Source: a virus
Direction: 5' to 3' (one strand)
Virus record (IMG/VR): IMGVR_UViG_3300021963_000080
Location: 1 to 64,000 of that record
DNA length: 64,000 nt
The notes under the pieces are model-generated. The model saw nothing but the letters and a program-made list of their open reading frames with translations, was not told the origin of the DNA and made no database searches. This document shows, in pieces, positions 8,296 through 16,371 of this stretch. The position numbers were made by a program, and so were the translations under genes. Within the stretch, counting starts at the first letter, position 1, and the number at the start of each line of letters is the position of its first letter.

Positions 8296-8792
8296 TGTCA
8301 TTACTTAAAGTTACCCCATTAGAGAAGAAAAGTATCTCCTATAAAGTCGAGATGTATCGCGAAAACGATGATGGCACGACGAGCACATTTACTGTCGATG
8401 ATGGGTATCGTTGGGGTCAGGGGTGGCTAGATGAGTATGAAGACTCTATTCCCTATAAAGAAGATAATACAGTCCATTGCTCACCATCAACGGGATGGGG
8501 TAGTGACTTAGACGATCAATGTTCTTGTTGGTTCGAATTCAGTGATGATATTAGCGAAGAAGAACAGGAAGAGATCAAGAAGTGCTATCTAGAAGGCGAT
8601 GAGGATAACCGATGCGGAATGGGTTGGTTATTCGAAGGTGATCACAAGTGGCAAGTCGAAGAGGATTATATTGAAATCCTTGGTCCATACAGAGTAGATC
8701 GTTGTGATAGTGATGGCAACGTTATTGAAGAAAACATTGAATTGAAACCACGTCCTGATCCTTCAACTGTTTGGCCATTCTCTCCGAAATGA
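8292..8792 (+). CDS. Acidic hypothetical protein
   Basis: 166 residues, overlapping the previous stop; ATG codons at 8292 and 8295. Very acidic, with many Trp and Cys (SCWFEFSDDISEEEQEE; MGWLFEGDHKWQVEED). No known domain. It could be a nucleic-acid mimic by charge, but nothing specific supports that. Confidence 0.6.
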   Translation: MMSLLKVTPLEKKSISYKVEMYRENDDGTTSTFTVDDGYRWGQGWLDEYEDSIPYKEDNTVHCSPSTGWGSDLDDQCSCWFEFSDDISEEEQEEIKKCYLEGDEDNRCGMGWLFEGDHKWQVEEDYIEILGPYRVDRCDSDGNVIEENIELKPRPDPSTVWPFSPK

Positions 8793-9019
8793 ACCCAATT
8801 ACATTCCTAACATCCAACGTATCAGACCTTTGGTTATGGACTTACAGCATCATTGCTGGTTGGGGTACGACTGTTACATTGTTAGTAGTAGCAATCGGTT
8901 ATCTGCTGATTAGAGTAATCAGACTAGAGCAGAAAATCAAAACGATTGATAATAGACTTGTAGCAGAAACGAGAGACCTAAGTCTCCGTATCAACAAGCA
9001 AACGAATACGCTTGGCTGA
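8789..9019 (+). CDS. Single-pass membrane protein with coiled-coil tail
   Basis: 76 residues. Residues 14-44 are hydrophobic (WLWTYSIIAGWGTTVTLLVV), then a heptad-like stretch LEQKIKTIDNRLVAETRDL. It ends tail to tail with the minus-strand gene at 8978, overlapping it by 42 bp. Unknown. Confidence 0.55.
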   Translation: MNPITFLTSNVSDLWLWTYSIIAGWGTTVTLLVVAIGYLLIRVIRLEQKIKTIDNRLVAETRDLSLRINKQTNTLG

Positions 9020-9529
9020 ATTGATATAGTCTTTAAACTCAGGACTTCTTCCCCATCTAAACCCTGCTGGTTTTTGTTCTTCGAAGCAACGTAACTCTTT
9101 CCCTGTCTCGGGATGGTGACACCAACGTTGTCCTTTTTTGATATTGGATTTGCCAAATCGGCTAGATGCGATCATAATCTTTGTAATTTGATTATGACGT
9201 CTTCCTTCGAAGTTTGATTTGCCTTTCATAGTCGCAGAGACTTTGGCATTTGATTCTAGTGGTCTAGGCTTACCAATCCTAGCTTCGATACATTTACGGC
9301 GAATCTCTTCCGTAAAATATTTCCATCCCCAACGTTTGAGTTCTTTGTAGTCTCTTACTACGTCTTGGGCTTTATAATCCTTCGCTAAACGCTCGATCAC
9401 CTTCTCGAGGTTATCATACTCAGCAACTGATTGGATAAGCTCGTATTGGCCGGGATACTTCTGTCTAAACTCTTTTTCTGTCGACTCAACGACGATCAGT
9501 CTCTTAGACTGAAGAAATATCCTGTACAT
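8978..9529 (-). CDS. Protein with NUMOD-like KGKSNFEGxRH domain
   Basis: 183 residues. The C-terminal half carries SATMKGKSNFEGRRHNQ and then WCHHPETGKELRC ... GFRWGRSPEFKDYI. The same two-part domain opens the neighbouring 560-residue protein at 9533-11215. The repeat resembles NUMOD-type modules of homing-endonuclease accessory regions, but no nuclease core (GIY-YIG, HNH) is seen here. It follows its neighbour by 3 bp, so the two are co-transcribed from the late promoter at 11221. Confidence 0.6.
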   Translation of the reverse strand: MYRIFLQSKRLIVVESTEKEFRQKYPGQYELIQSVAEYDNLEKVIERLAKDYKAQDVVRDYKELKRWGWKYFTEEIRRKCIEARIGKPRPLESNAKVSATMKGKSNFEGRRHNQITKIMIASSRFGKSNIKKGQRWCHHPETGKELRCFEEQKPAGFRWGRSPEFKDYINSAKRIRLLVDTET

Positions 9530-9532
9530 ACA

Positions 9533-11215
9533 TTATTTTTTAGGAGCTGGGGGAGTAGGGGTTTGACCTAGTAACTTCTCAGCACGTGCGCGCGATGCTG
9601 CAGACTTTTCTTGCTCTCTTTGGAATGCACGTTGTAGTTTTAAAGCAGCACTCATACGCGCTTCCTTTACTGTGCAGCTGTGCTTCTCACCCTTGGCCAT
9701 CCATCCGTCGCAATTGTCACATCTTACTTTGCGACCGATCATCTCTTTTAGTTGTTTAAGTGTTTTCATTTTTTGTCCTGGAGTATCTTTACTATATGTT
9801 TGAGCTAGACTAGCAGTGCCTTCAAGTCTGTTTGAAGAATTATTGCCTTCGCTGACTGACTTCCAACCACCACCTTTTGACTTATACCACTTTGCAGCCC
9901 AGCCATTTGCATATGCGGAAGGATATACATCAAATTTAGATCGAGCAAGCGATTTAGCTTTTGACCACAATTCAGGATTAGTTGGTTTATTACTTTCACC
10001 CAAACTAGTTTGTTCGTTTTTTGGTTTTTTGCCAGCTTTTTTCATTGCTATAGCTATAGCTGCTTGTTGTTTAAAGTTTTTGGCTTCTGAGTGCATATTA
10101 ATAAAAAAGTTAGCTTGTTTTTTATCCAACGTTGTAGCGCTGGCTTTATTTTTTAATGCTTTTACTTTAGCCAAAGTGATTGGTCCATCAATCTTTGCCT
10201 TAAGGGTACCAGGTGCACCTCTTTTGCTATGACTTTGTTTGATTAATTCAGATGTTTGTTTTTCTTCTGTTGCAACGTTGATTGGTTTATTTCCTTTACC
10301 AGCTCTATCTGCAACTGGATCTTCTCTACGCTTGCGTCTTGCAGCTGCAGCACGATCTTGTTTATTCATCGACTGGGCTTTTGATTGAGGTAAACATTTT
10401 GGTTTGCCCTCTCCTGGCTCTCTTGCACAATCCCCTTTAATGTTTCCTTTTGTATCCATACGGACCCATTTTTCTTTGAACCATTTACGAAGATCTTCAT
10501 TAAGAGCAGGACACTTACCACCAAACTTAGGGGGAACGTGGGTTGTTCCGCATCTTCCACACTTTGTTGCTTTTGCTTCTTGTACAACAACCTCTTCACT
10601 GAACATATGAGTATTGCGTTGGCCATACTCTCTCATCATAACCCCGGCCAATGCATTTGCTTCGTTCTCATATGGAGAACCAGTATCACCAGCATCTTCT
10701 GGTAATGGCTCTAGTGTTCCTTGACGGTAATGAACGAGTTCGTGAGCGAGTGTGCGAAGAATATCCATTGTATGTCTACCAGCAACGTTTAATTCGATGC
10801 GTTGTTCTTCCGGATAGTATCCACCGAATGCGCCAAACTTCTCTGCCGCCTCTAAATCATAGTTGAGATCAATCTGCGGAAGCGTATCTAAATTGAGAGT
10901 ACCTTTTGCAAACTGCACAAAGTCTTCTACAGCATCTGCAACTTTTTTCTTCTCCAACAACACTTCCTCTTTGATCCATTCTCTAAACCCAGCTGTCCGA
11001 CCCCACTTATTTCCTCTAGGAAGATTGGCGCCAGGTTTTACGCGAGTTTCTTTCCCTGTCTCTTTATCAACAGCCCACTTATGATCCTTAGCGTTTTTAT
11101 GACCTTCTTGAGAAAAAGCAATAGCAATCTTAGAAGCATGCGTGTGTCTATGCCCTTCAAAATTGGATTTTCCCTTCATTGCACGGGATATTTTTTTGCG
11201 AGTTTGTATGTCCAT
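9533..11215 (-). CDS. Multidomain protein with HExxH metallopeptidase-like motif
   Basis: 560 residues. Order of parts: N-terminal KGKSNFEGHRH/NUMOD-like domain (1-75); a metallopeptidase-like segment with TLAHELVHYRQG and a downstream ENEANALAGVMMREYG (about 130-200); a four-Cys segment CGRCGTTH...CPALNE; KWFKEKWVRMD and a basic stretch like DUF6321 of marine T4-like phages; LWSKAKSLARSKFDVYPSAYANGWAAKW like DUF5872; and a last CDNCDGWMAKGEKHSC zinc-type pair. These are commonly virion-associated in T4-like phages. Proteolytic activity is inferred from HExxH only. Its mRNA is predicted to be leaderless. Confidence 0.7.
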   Translation of the reverse strand: MDIQTRKKISRAMKGKSNFEGHRHTHASKIAIAFSQEGHKNAKDHKWAVDKETGKETRVKPGANLPRGNKWGRTAGFREWIKEEVLLEKKKVADAVEDFVQFAKGTLNLDTLPQIDLNYDLEAAEKFGAFGGYYPEEQRIELNVAGRHTMDILRTLAHELVHYRQGTLEPLPEDAGDTGSPYENEANALAGVMMREYGQRNTHMFSEEVVVQEAKATKCGRCGTTHVPPKFGGKCPALNEDLRKWFKEKWVRMDTKGNIKGDCAREPGEGKPKCLPQSKAQSMNKQDRAAAARRKRREDPVADRAGKGNKPINVATEEKQTSELIKQSHSKRGAPGTLKAKIDGPITLAKVKALKNKASATTLDKKQANFFINMHSEAKNFKQQAAIAIAMKKAGKKPKNEQTSLGESNKPTNPELWSKAKSLARSKFDVYPSAYANGWAAKWYKSKGGGWKSVSEGNNSSNRLEGTASLAQTYSKDTPGQKMKTLKQLKEMIGRKVRCDNCDGWMAKGEKHSCTVKEARMSAALKLQRAFQREQEKSAASRARAEKLLGQTPTPPAPKK

Positions 11216-11220
11216 GGTGT

Positions 11221-11228
11221 TATTTATG
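11221..11228 (-). promoter_or_regulatory. T4-type late promoter octamer, 5 nt before ATG
   Basis: Minus strand reads CATAAATA, then 5 nt, then the ATG of the HExxH gene. T4 late octamers cover about -13 to -6, so +1 would fall on the A of the ATG. No Shine-Dalgarno sequence can exist in such a transcript. Confidence 0.6.
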
Positions 11229-11297
11229 ATAATTAGTGCCCCACTTATGTCCTCGCTAATGGCGTTAAGCGATGTAGTTGGCAGGGGCCTCCATTAT

Positions 11298-11332
11298 ACA
11301 CACCGTAAAAGATTAACGGTCCTAAGGTGTGT
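11298..11332. terminator. Hairpin in the gap between two minus-strand genes
   Basis: ACACACC (11298-11304) pairs with GGTGTGT (11326-11332), with an inner CCGT/ACGG pairing option. There is no U-tract on either strand, so this may be a processing or pausing hairpin rather than a true terminator. The remainder of the 138-bp gap holds nothing else I can name. Confidence 0.3.
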
Positions 11333-11353
11333 TCTTAGTTGTTTATTGATCTG

Positions 11354-12520
11354 TCAATTTATCTTTACAGGCGAAACTGTTAATACAACCGATGCAGTGC
11401 CGGGAATGTATGGAGAGGATCCGCTTACCGCATTCTGAGCTGGTAGTGTAGGTATGGTAATGTGGACTTCATCGGGCGTAAACCACATAAACTCAAAATA
11501 CTCATTAGGGGTTGTCGTGTTGATATAAAAATTCCAACCTATTAATGAAGAACCTGGATTTCCACCATGTGAAGATGGAACGTCAATTCTACCAGCCGAT
11601 CCTGCAACATCTACACCGTTTTGACGTAGCCATATAAAAACCGTATCGATTTGGGTACCAGAATTTGTTAACTGTACACTGAATTGAGCGTTATACAATC
11701 CAGGATGTTCAATAACAACCTGACTGTTATTAGCAATTGTAACTCCATAAGAAAAATCAACTTGATTATATGTTAAAGCGGTTGCTGTAGACGGATTGCA
11801 TGTTTGAGTTAAAGTGCTTTCAAAAGCTCCATAAAAAGCATTCTGATGGCCATGATCAAATATAAACTTTTTAGTTGGTGCATTGTATCTCAGATATAAA
11901 CCATCAGAAATAGTTTCTCTTGCAACATCATCTAAGTATCTAAGATTAACTTCACCGCCACCTGGTCCAGCCATTGATATCTTACTAACCCAACCCTCCA
12001 ACAATTTTAATTTTTGTTGAATGTCTTTAATATCCCTACTAACCACTGGAGGATCAGGCTGAACAAACATTGATGGGGGAGCTTCTGCCTTAATTTGTTT
12101 AGCAGCAACAGCAGCAAGCGAAGGAGTCTCAGCAGGAGCAAGGATCGCTGATTTCTCAACAACAACTTCTTCTATTACTTGTTCTGGCTCTACAACAGGC
12201 TCTGCTTCAAGGATTGCTTCCGGTTGTGTTTCTTTTATCTCATCTATTCGATTGAGCACAGTAGCAAACCGATCGAGGAGTTGCTGTTCTTCTTCAGTCT
12301 TTTTCTTCTCATCTGCTAATAACTTGCCGATGTCCTTAGAAAGGTCAGCGAACATTGATTGAAATGCATTTTTACGAGACTCACTAACAGCCTGTTCAGC
12401 AAGCTGTTGCTGCTCAATTTTTTGCTCCTCGATTGCTATTCGTCCTAAAAGGTCTTCGTCCTCAATACCTTGAGCAGCTTGCATTCTAGCGAGTAATTTC
12501 AATTCTTTTAGAGTATTCAT
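11354..12520 (-). CDS. Virion structural protein with coiled coil and jelly-roll-like C-terminus
   Basis: 388 residues. Residues 1-110 are helical and Gln/Glu-rich (probable coiled coil). Residues 110-165 are Pro/Val/Glu-rich linker. Residues 185-388 are beta-rich, with GLYNAQFSVQLTNSG and a closing TASVVLTVSPVKIN, like C1q/TNF-type jelly rolls of phage fibres. The block PGGGEVNLRYLDDV...GLYLRYNAPTKKF is common in structural proteins of T4-like environmental phages. Probably a virion decoration or fibre protein. Its ATG lies 5 nt after a late octamer. Confidence 0.65.
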   Translation of the reverse strand: MNTLKELKLLARMQAAQGIEDEDLLGRIAIEEQKIEQQQLAEQAVSESRKNAFQSMFADLSKDIGKLLADEKKKTEEEQQLLDRFATVLNRIDEIKETQPEAILEAEPVVEPEQVIEEVVVEKSAILAPAETPSLAAVAAKQIKAEAPPSMFVQPDPPVVSRDIKDIQQKLKLLEGWVSKISMAGPGGGEVNLRYLDDVARETISDGLYLRYNAPTKKFIFDHGHQNAFYGAFESTLTQTCNPSTATALTYNQVDFSYGVTIANNSQVVIEHPGLYNAQFSVQLTNSGTQIDTVFIWLRQNGVDVAGSAGRIDVPSSHGGNPGSSLIGWNFYINTTTPNEYFEFMWFTPDEVHITIPTLPAQNAVSGSSPYIPGTASVVLTVSPVKIN

Positions 12521-12525
12521 GCTAC

Positions 12526-12533
12526 TATTTATC
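12526..12533 (-). promoter_or_regulatory. T4-type late promoter octamer, 5 nt before ATG
   Basis: Minus strand reads GATAAATA, 5 nt, ATG (12520). This is the same geometry as at 11221 and 32804 and again predicts a leaderless mRNA. It lies back to back with the rightward sigma70-like promoter at 12538. Confidence 0.65.
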
Positions 12534-12537
12534 AGTG

Positions 12538-12566
12538 TTGATTTTATTGTATTTGTTGTGTATAAT
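12538..12566 (+). promoter_or_regulatory. Sigma70-like promoter of the small-gene operon
   Basis: TTGATT (12538-12543), 17 bp, TATAAT (12561-12566), followed by AAAAGGAGAG and the ATG at 12587. It drives the long operon of small genes to about 20.9 kb; I saw only one clear further promoter inside it (15223). Confidence 0.8.
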
Positions 12567-12586
12567 TGTACGAAAAGGAGAGTTTT

Positions 12587-12805
12587 ATGACCGATAATGA
12601 GTTAATGGTAATTACACGGGAGATGGACGATATTTTAGCGGCGTTTTCGATTAAGCATCAAATATCCCCCTTATCTCTTGCTGCTATTATTAATGCTCGT
12701 TTGATTTGGGCATGTAGGGACACTGGTATGGAAGATGATTATCACAAACTGCTAAGTACGATACAGACCAAACAATACGACACACAACCAATATATTCAC
12801 ACTGA
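12587..12805 (+). CDS. Small hypothetical protein
   Basis: 72 residues with an AAGGAG site. Predicted helical (NELMVITREMDDILAAFSIK; LSLAAIINARLIWACRD). First gene of the operon, one base before the next ATG. No family recognised. Confidence 0.65.
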   Translation: MTDNELMVITREMDDILAAFSIKHQISPLSLAAIINARLIWACRDTGMEDDYHKLLSTIQTKQYDTQPIYSH

Positions 12806-12806
12806 T

Positions 12807-13031
12807 ATGGTAAAAGAACTAACAATCCCGTTTGAAGTTGCTGATGGTATTACAAAAGCAAATCTGATCGAATCTCGTAGATACCTTCAATCAGAATTAG
12901 ATCAGTGGGAAGCCAATCCAAGGGATGACAATAATCCTACTGGGTACTGGTTGCATCCGGAAGATGTGGTCCTCAATAAGAAGCTGATTAAAGCAATGGA
13001 CCTATTGATTAATAATTATTATGGAGGGTAA
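12807..13031 (+). CDS. Conserved small T4-like hypothetical
   Basis: 74 residues. FEVADGITKANLIESRRYL and the closing YWLHPEDVVLNKKLIKAMDLLINNYYGG resemble a short protein recurrent in T4-like phages. Function unknown. The next gene begins at the base after its stop. Confidence 0.6.
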   Translation: MVKELTIPFEVADGITKANLIESRRYLQSELDQWEANPRDDNNPTGYWLHPEDVVLNKKLIKAMDLLINNYYGG

Positions 13032-13604
13032 ATGAATAAAGATTTAGATAAACTTCTATGTGAGAAGTATCCTAAGATGATGATCAACCGCAATAAGCCG
13101 ATGACTGAGACTGCTATGTGCTGGGGATTCGATTGTGGAGATGGTTGGTTCAACATCTTAGATCAATTGATGGGCAACATCCAACATCATATCGATTGGA
13201 GAAACGGACAAAGAGAAAGAGCAATCTTACACAATCAAGCAATTATTGATGCTCAAAGGATTCCAGCTGACTGGACTAAGTTCAATCAAATATATCATAA
13301 CCAAAGTGCGTGGAACGATGAGCTCCGTCAAAAGATTATCGAACATAATGCTGAGTTGAGAGAAGTGCCTGATGAGTGTCCTCAAGTAACTCTCGATCAA
13401 GTGAAAGAAAAGTTTGGTACATTACGTTTCTACTACACCGGTGGAGACGAATACATTCACGGTATGGTATCATTAGCCGAATCAATGACTGGTGTTACTT
13501 GTGAGTCGTGTGGTAACGTAGGTCAGCGTAGAGGTGGGGGTTGGGTTCATACTTATTGTCAACCATGTGAGGATAGAAGGAATGCGTCAATTAACGAACG
13601 ATGA
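13032..13604 (+). CDS. Conserved phage protein with C-terminal zinc-ribbon-like Cys pairs
   Basis: 190 residues. The opening contains WGFDCGDGWFNILDQL and the end VKEKFGTLRFYYTGG, then CESCGNVGQRRGGGWVHTYCQPCED, i.e. CxxC...CxxC around a Gly-rich loop. This combination is widespread in phages; the Cys pairs probably bind zinc. Activity unknown. Confidence 0.7.
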   Translation: MNKDLDKLLCEKYPKMMINRNKPMTETAMCWGFDCGDGWFNILDQLMGNIQHHIDWRNGQRERAILHNQAIIDAQRIPADWTKFNQIYHNQSAWNDELRQKIIEHNAELREVPDECPQVTLDQVKEKFGTLRFYYTGGDEYIHGMVSLAESMTGVTCESCGNVGQRRGGGWVHTYCQPCEDRRNASINER

Positions 13605-13773
13605 AATGAATATAGTTAAAGAGTGCATCAAGATCATTGTATGTAAAAAGGATCCAATGTATCCTGGCGTAAGGACTACATTTGATTTAGCACAAGCCCA
13701 GCACGTGGAGCAACAGATCGCTATTCACGTCGCTAAACATTTTGGTATAGAAGAAAGGTTTGATCATGTTTAA
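13582..13773 (+). CDS. Small hypothetical protein
   Basis: 63 residues from an ATG preceded by GAAGGA, overlapping the previous gene by 23 bp. Mixed helix with AQAQHVEQQIAIHVAKHFGI. Unknown. Confidence 0.55.
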   Translation: MRQLTNDEMNIVKECIKIIVCKKDPMYPGVRTTFDLAQAQHVEQQIAIHVAKHFGIEERFDHV

Positions 13774-13954
13774 GGTAATTGCAATCATTGCACTTGTCAT
13801 TGCTGTTGTAGCATTCGGTCCGTTCGTGTGGATCTGGTGTATCAACACATTATTCCCAATAGCAAACATTCAGTATACATTCGATACGTGGTTGGCAGCA
13901 TTGCTAATTGGAGGATCGTTTGGTGGTGTAGGCTTTGCCCGTAAATCAAAATAA
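13766..13954 (+). CDS. Two-segment membrane protein
   Basis: 62 residues. Residues 3-27 (VIAIIALVIAVVAFGPFVWI) and 41-57 (LAALLIGGSFGGVGF) are hydrophobic. Probable inner-membrane protein, unknown role. Confidence 0.55.
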   Translation: MFKVIAIIALVIAVVAFGPFVWIWCINTLFPIANIQYTFDTWLAALLIGGSFGGVGFARKSK

Positions 13955-13972
13955 GTTTTGGAAGGAACGGTT

Positions 13973-14398
13973 ATGAGCGAAAAAGATAGTATGGCAATTA
14001 GGTTTGATAAGGTCGCGGAAGATAAATCGTTCCTTCCTGTTACACGTTTATTGGCAATTGATATTATAAAGAATCCGTACCTTGTAGTAGGAGACTTTAT
14101 GAGAGAGCTTTCAGATCAAGATATCGAACTTCTACTTGACATTGCTGATGATGAAGACAATTGTCATTTTGAAGAGCTGATTCTAATATCAGAAATGTTA
14201 GCAGCAGCTGAAGGTATACCCAGTGAGTATGAAAACGAGCTCGAGTTAGTTGCAGTTGCTAGAGCTCGTATCAGTATGTTGTTAATGTATCTAACGATGG
14301 AGTCTCTTGCAAGAAAGAACTTAATCATTCTCCATAGAGAGAATATGACATTCGGCGATGATACTGGAGATAGAGTCGTTGCTGAGAGGATGCCGTGA
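13973..14398 (+). CDS. Hypothetical protein
   Basis: 141 residues from an ATG with GAAGGAAC upstream. Acidic and helical (IELLLDIADDEDNCHFEELI). No domain recognised. Confidence 0.6.
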   Translation: MSEKDSMAIRFDKVAEDKSFLPVTRLLAIDIIKNPYLVVGDFMRELSDQDIELLLDIADDEDNCHFEELILISEMLAAAEGIPSEYENELELVAVARARISMLLMYLTMESLARKNLIILHRENMTFGDDTGDRVVAERMP

Positions 14399-14553
14399 CC
14401 GATAGGCAAGTAGAGTTGTTATATGATGCTATGTTAGAGCAGTGGCCTATTCTTCCAAGTTGGGAGCATGAGCCACGTCGTTTCCAATATTACGTTAATA
14501 TGTTTAAGCATTGTCATAGGGAGAAGTGGGACGAGATCGTAAATGATAAGTAA
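14395..14553 (+). CDS. Small hypothetical protein (GTG start)
   Basis: 52 residues from GTG, overlapping the previous stop (GTGA), with GAGAGGA upstream. Trp-rich (LEQWPILPSWEHEPRRFQYY). Unknown. Confidence 0.5.
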   Translation: MTDRQVELLYDAMLEQWPILPSWEHEPRRFQYYVNMFKHCHREKWDEIVNDK

Positions 14554-14608
14554 ATGAGGATCCCACGGATCTGTGAGTAGTATAACTGTATCTCAACAGG
14601 AGGCGTTT

Positions 14609-14779
14609 ATGTCAGCAGAAGAGCATAAGTTGAAACATTCAACACGCATACACAAGTCACTATCAAAAAAATTGTATGAAAAGAAGAATGACATTAAGCA
14701 TTCACATCATACAGACAATCCCAGAAAACTTCTAAAAGAACAAACGATCCAAGAAAAGCGAAACAAATTTAGAACATGA
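14609..14779 (+). CDS. Small basic protein
   Basis: 56 residues with a strong AGGAGG site. Lys- and His-rich throughout (KLKHSTRIHKSLSKKLYEKK). Possibly nucleic-acid-binding from charge alone. It overlaps the next ATG. Confidence 0.55.
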   Translation: MSAEEHKLKHSTRIHKSLSKKLYEKKNDIKHSHHTDNPRKLLKEQTIQEKRNKFRT

Positions 14780-15138
14780 GAGACTATCAGCGAAGTAAGT
14801 TGTACAAGTGGGAAAGGATTGAGTATGAGTGGGATGATACAATCCTTACCCTCAATCAATGCCAACAACTTGCTTCCAGTATAGTTCCGAACGTTGAAGT
14901 GACAGACGGAAGAGCAAGAAGGTCACCATGTGCAAAGTATTCTACTAAACAGATCTGTATGCCAAAGTTTAGTAGAACAAAATGGAGTGTAATACATGAA
15001 TGTGCACACTTTATTGAGAGAGATAAACACGGACCCAGGTTTGTGAGTGCTTACATTAAGCTGCTTTCCGAGCATTACTGTCGGGATATTGACCAGCTAA
15101 AAGACAGTGCTAGTGAGTTTGGATTAGATTTTTCCTAG
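14776..15138 (+). CDS. Small zinc-metallopeptidase-like protein (HExxH)
   Basis: 120 residues. WSVIHECAHFIERDKHGPRF...YIKLLSEHY (about 73-103) has an HExxH helix and a following HGPxF segment, the layout of WLM/SprT-like minimal metallopeptidases in phages. The third zinc ligand is likely the His of KHGP. Four other Cys are scattered. Substrate unknown. Confidence 0.65.
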   Translation: MRDYQRSKLYKWERIEYEWDDTILTLNQCQQLASSIVPNVEVTDGRARRSPCAKYSTKQICMPKFSRTKWSVIHECAHFIERDKHGPRFVSAYIKLLSEHYCRDIDQLKDSASEFGLDFS

Positions 15139-15222
15139 TATAATACTATAGTATCTAACCTTCTTCCAGCGGAAGACAAAATTATGTAGTATATCTCGGA
15201 TTTTGAGATATAGAATAGCTAG

Positions 15223-15251
15223 TTGTGATTATATTATTTGTGAGGGATAAT
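15223..15251 (+). promoter_or_regulatory. Possible sigma70-like promoter
   Basis: TTGTGA (15223-15228), 17 bp, GATAAT (15246-15251). It lies in the only sizeable gap of the operon, after hairpins at 15171-15187 (CTTCC/GGAAG) and 15191-15211 (ATATCTC/GAGATAT) that could end upstream transcription. Confidence 0.5.
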
Positions 15252-15257
15252 GTAGAC

Positions 15258-15347
15258 ATGAGAGATCTTGTTGAATATTTCGTAATTGTGCTAATGCTTA
15301 TGGCATTGGTATTTCACTTAACTAGTAATAATGTGACTGTAATATGA
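15258..15347 (+). CDS. Tiny membrane protein
   Basis: 29 residues, one hydrophobic segment (VEYFVIVLMLMALVFHL). Its stop overlaps the next ATG (ATGA), as in the rest of the operon, but the ribosome site is poor. Confidence 0.4.
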   Translation: MRDLVEYFVIVLMLMALVFHLTSNNVTVI

Positions 15348-15685
15348 GTTTAGATGTTGATTTAATGATAACGCAACCCACTTCCGTGTACAGTGCTAAC
15401 ATCACGCACAATCTTGGTGCTATGGCTAAAGAAGTAGATGTGGGTGAGGGAAGAACACTATATGATATTCTCTGGCGACCAGATGAGTATGGGTATGTTT
15501 ATGCACGAGATATCGTCGAGTGTTTGCATACGGGGTGGAGAGTTCTGATATCCGATCCCGATCATTTCAATCAATTCAATCCAGCAAATGGATGGGGCCA
15601 CTACCAGGGGCTTGTTAAGTTCGTCCACCAATACTACAATGCTTGTAAAGATAATCCCAATGCAGAGCTGAGGGTATCGAGATGA
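15344..15685 (+). CDS. Conserved hypothetical protein (MSLDVxL ... NITHNL family)
   Basis: 113 residues. The blocks MSLDVDLMI, YSANITHNLGAMAKEV, LWRPDEYGY and FNPANGWGHYQGLVKFV belong to a protein found widely in phages and bacterial genomes. Full-length. No proven function. Confidence 0.75.
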   Translation: MSLDVDLMITQPTSVYSANITHNLGAMAKEVDVGEGRTLYDILWRPDEYGYVYARDIVECLHTGWRVLISDPDHFNQFNPANGWGHYQGLVKFVHQYYNACKDNPNAELRVSR

Positions 15686-15801
15686 TGGATATTAGTTGGT
15701 TAGTCAAAATAGTAGAAGACCATTTGTGGTATCCGATATCGCTATTGTATATTTCGTTAGTCGCGTTTGCGTTCGGAATGTTGATTGGATACTTGTTATG
15801 A
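15682..15801 (+). CDS. Tiny membrane protein
   Basis: 39 residues, linked by ATGA overlaps on both sides. One membrane segment in residues 17-38 (YPISLLYISLVAFAFGMLIG). Unknown. Confidence 0.45.
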   Translation: MMDISWLVKIVEDHLWYPISLLYISLVAFAFGMLIGYLL

Positions 15802-15977
15802 TAACATCATTCAAATGGGTATTGATTGCAGTATTAATCGATCCTGCAACCGGATCAGCAGTAGATTACACTTTCCTCGATTACTTCCATTCAAGAAGAG
15901 AATGTTATACTGAGAGAAACGTTCAGCCTTTTATTCCCAATGTCAAATATGCTTGTATGAAGAGAGATTTTACATGA
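15798..15977 (+). CDS. Small exported-looking protein
   Basis: 59 residues with a short hydrophobic start (WVLIAVLID) and two Cys (RRECYTE, KYACMK). A few other small proteins here share this start-plus-Cys layout. Unknown. Confidence 0.45.
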   Translation: MITSFKWVLIAVLIDPATGSAVDYTFLDYFHSRRECYTERNVQPFIPNVKYACMKRDFT

Positions 15978-16117
15978 ACGAATTTATAGATAAAGTTTTT
16001 AAGTATACAGTCAACGTTTTTAAGTATACAGCGATTGCGATCGCAGGCTTGTTGTGGTTTTTATTGTTAATCTCTATAATCTACCACATGATTAAGTTTA
16101 TAGGAACGTTGATATGA
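15974..16117 (+). CDS. Tiny membrane protein with internal 7-residue duplication
   Basis: 47 residues. VFKYTVN is followed directly by VFKYTAI, encoded by a 21-bp direct duplication of GTTTTTAAGTATACAG. A membrane segment follows (AIAGLLWFLLLISIIYHMI). Unknown. Confidence 0.45.
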   Translation: MNEFIDKVFKYTVNVFKYTAIAIAGLLWFLLLISIIYHMIKFIGTLI

Positions 16118-16371
16118 TTGGTGAATTTAAATTAGCCTCACACGAAGCTCAGCAAGAGTTTGATCGCAAACGCAATTACATCTACACCAATTGCCTACCA
16201 GGAGAGAGTATGGAAACGTTACAGCAAAGAGAAACTAAAGCAATCCTAGCGATGGGTGAAGCAATTAAAGTATTGTCACAACAACTAGATGATGCTAATC
16301 GCTGCTTACGAGCAGCAAATGAGCGTATTGCTCAATTGGAAGCTCAGGTATACGGTGGCCCAACGAAATGA
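16114..16371 (+). CDS. Small coiled-coil protein
   Basis: 85 residues. The last 45 are a clear heptad region (AIKVLSQQLDDANRCLRAAN). Common layout for small phage proteins; function unknown. Joined to neighbours by ATGA overlaps. Confidence 0.55.
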   Translation: MIGEFKLASHEAQQEFDRKRNYIYTNCLPGESMETLQQRETKAILAMGEAIKVLSQQLDDANRCLRAANERIAQLEAQVYGGPTK

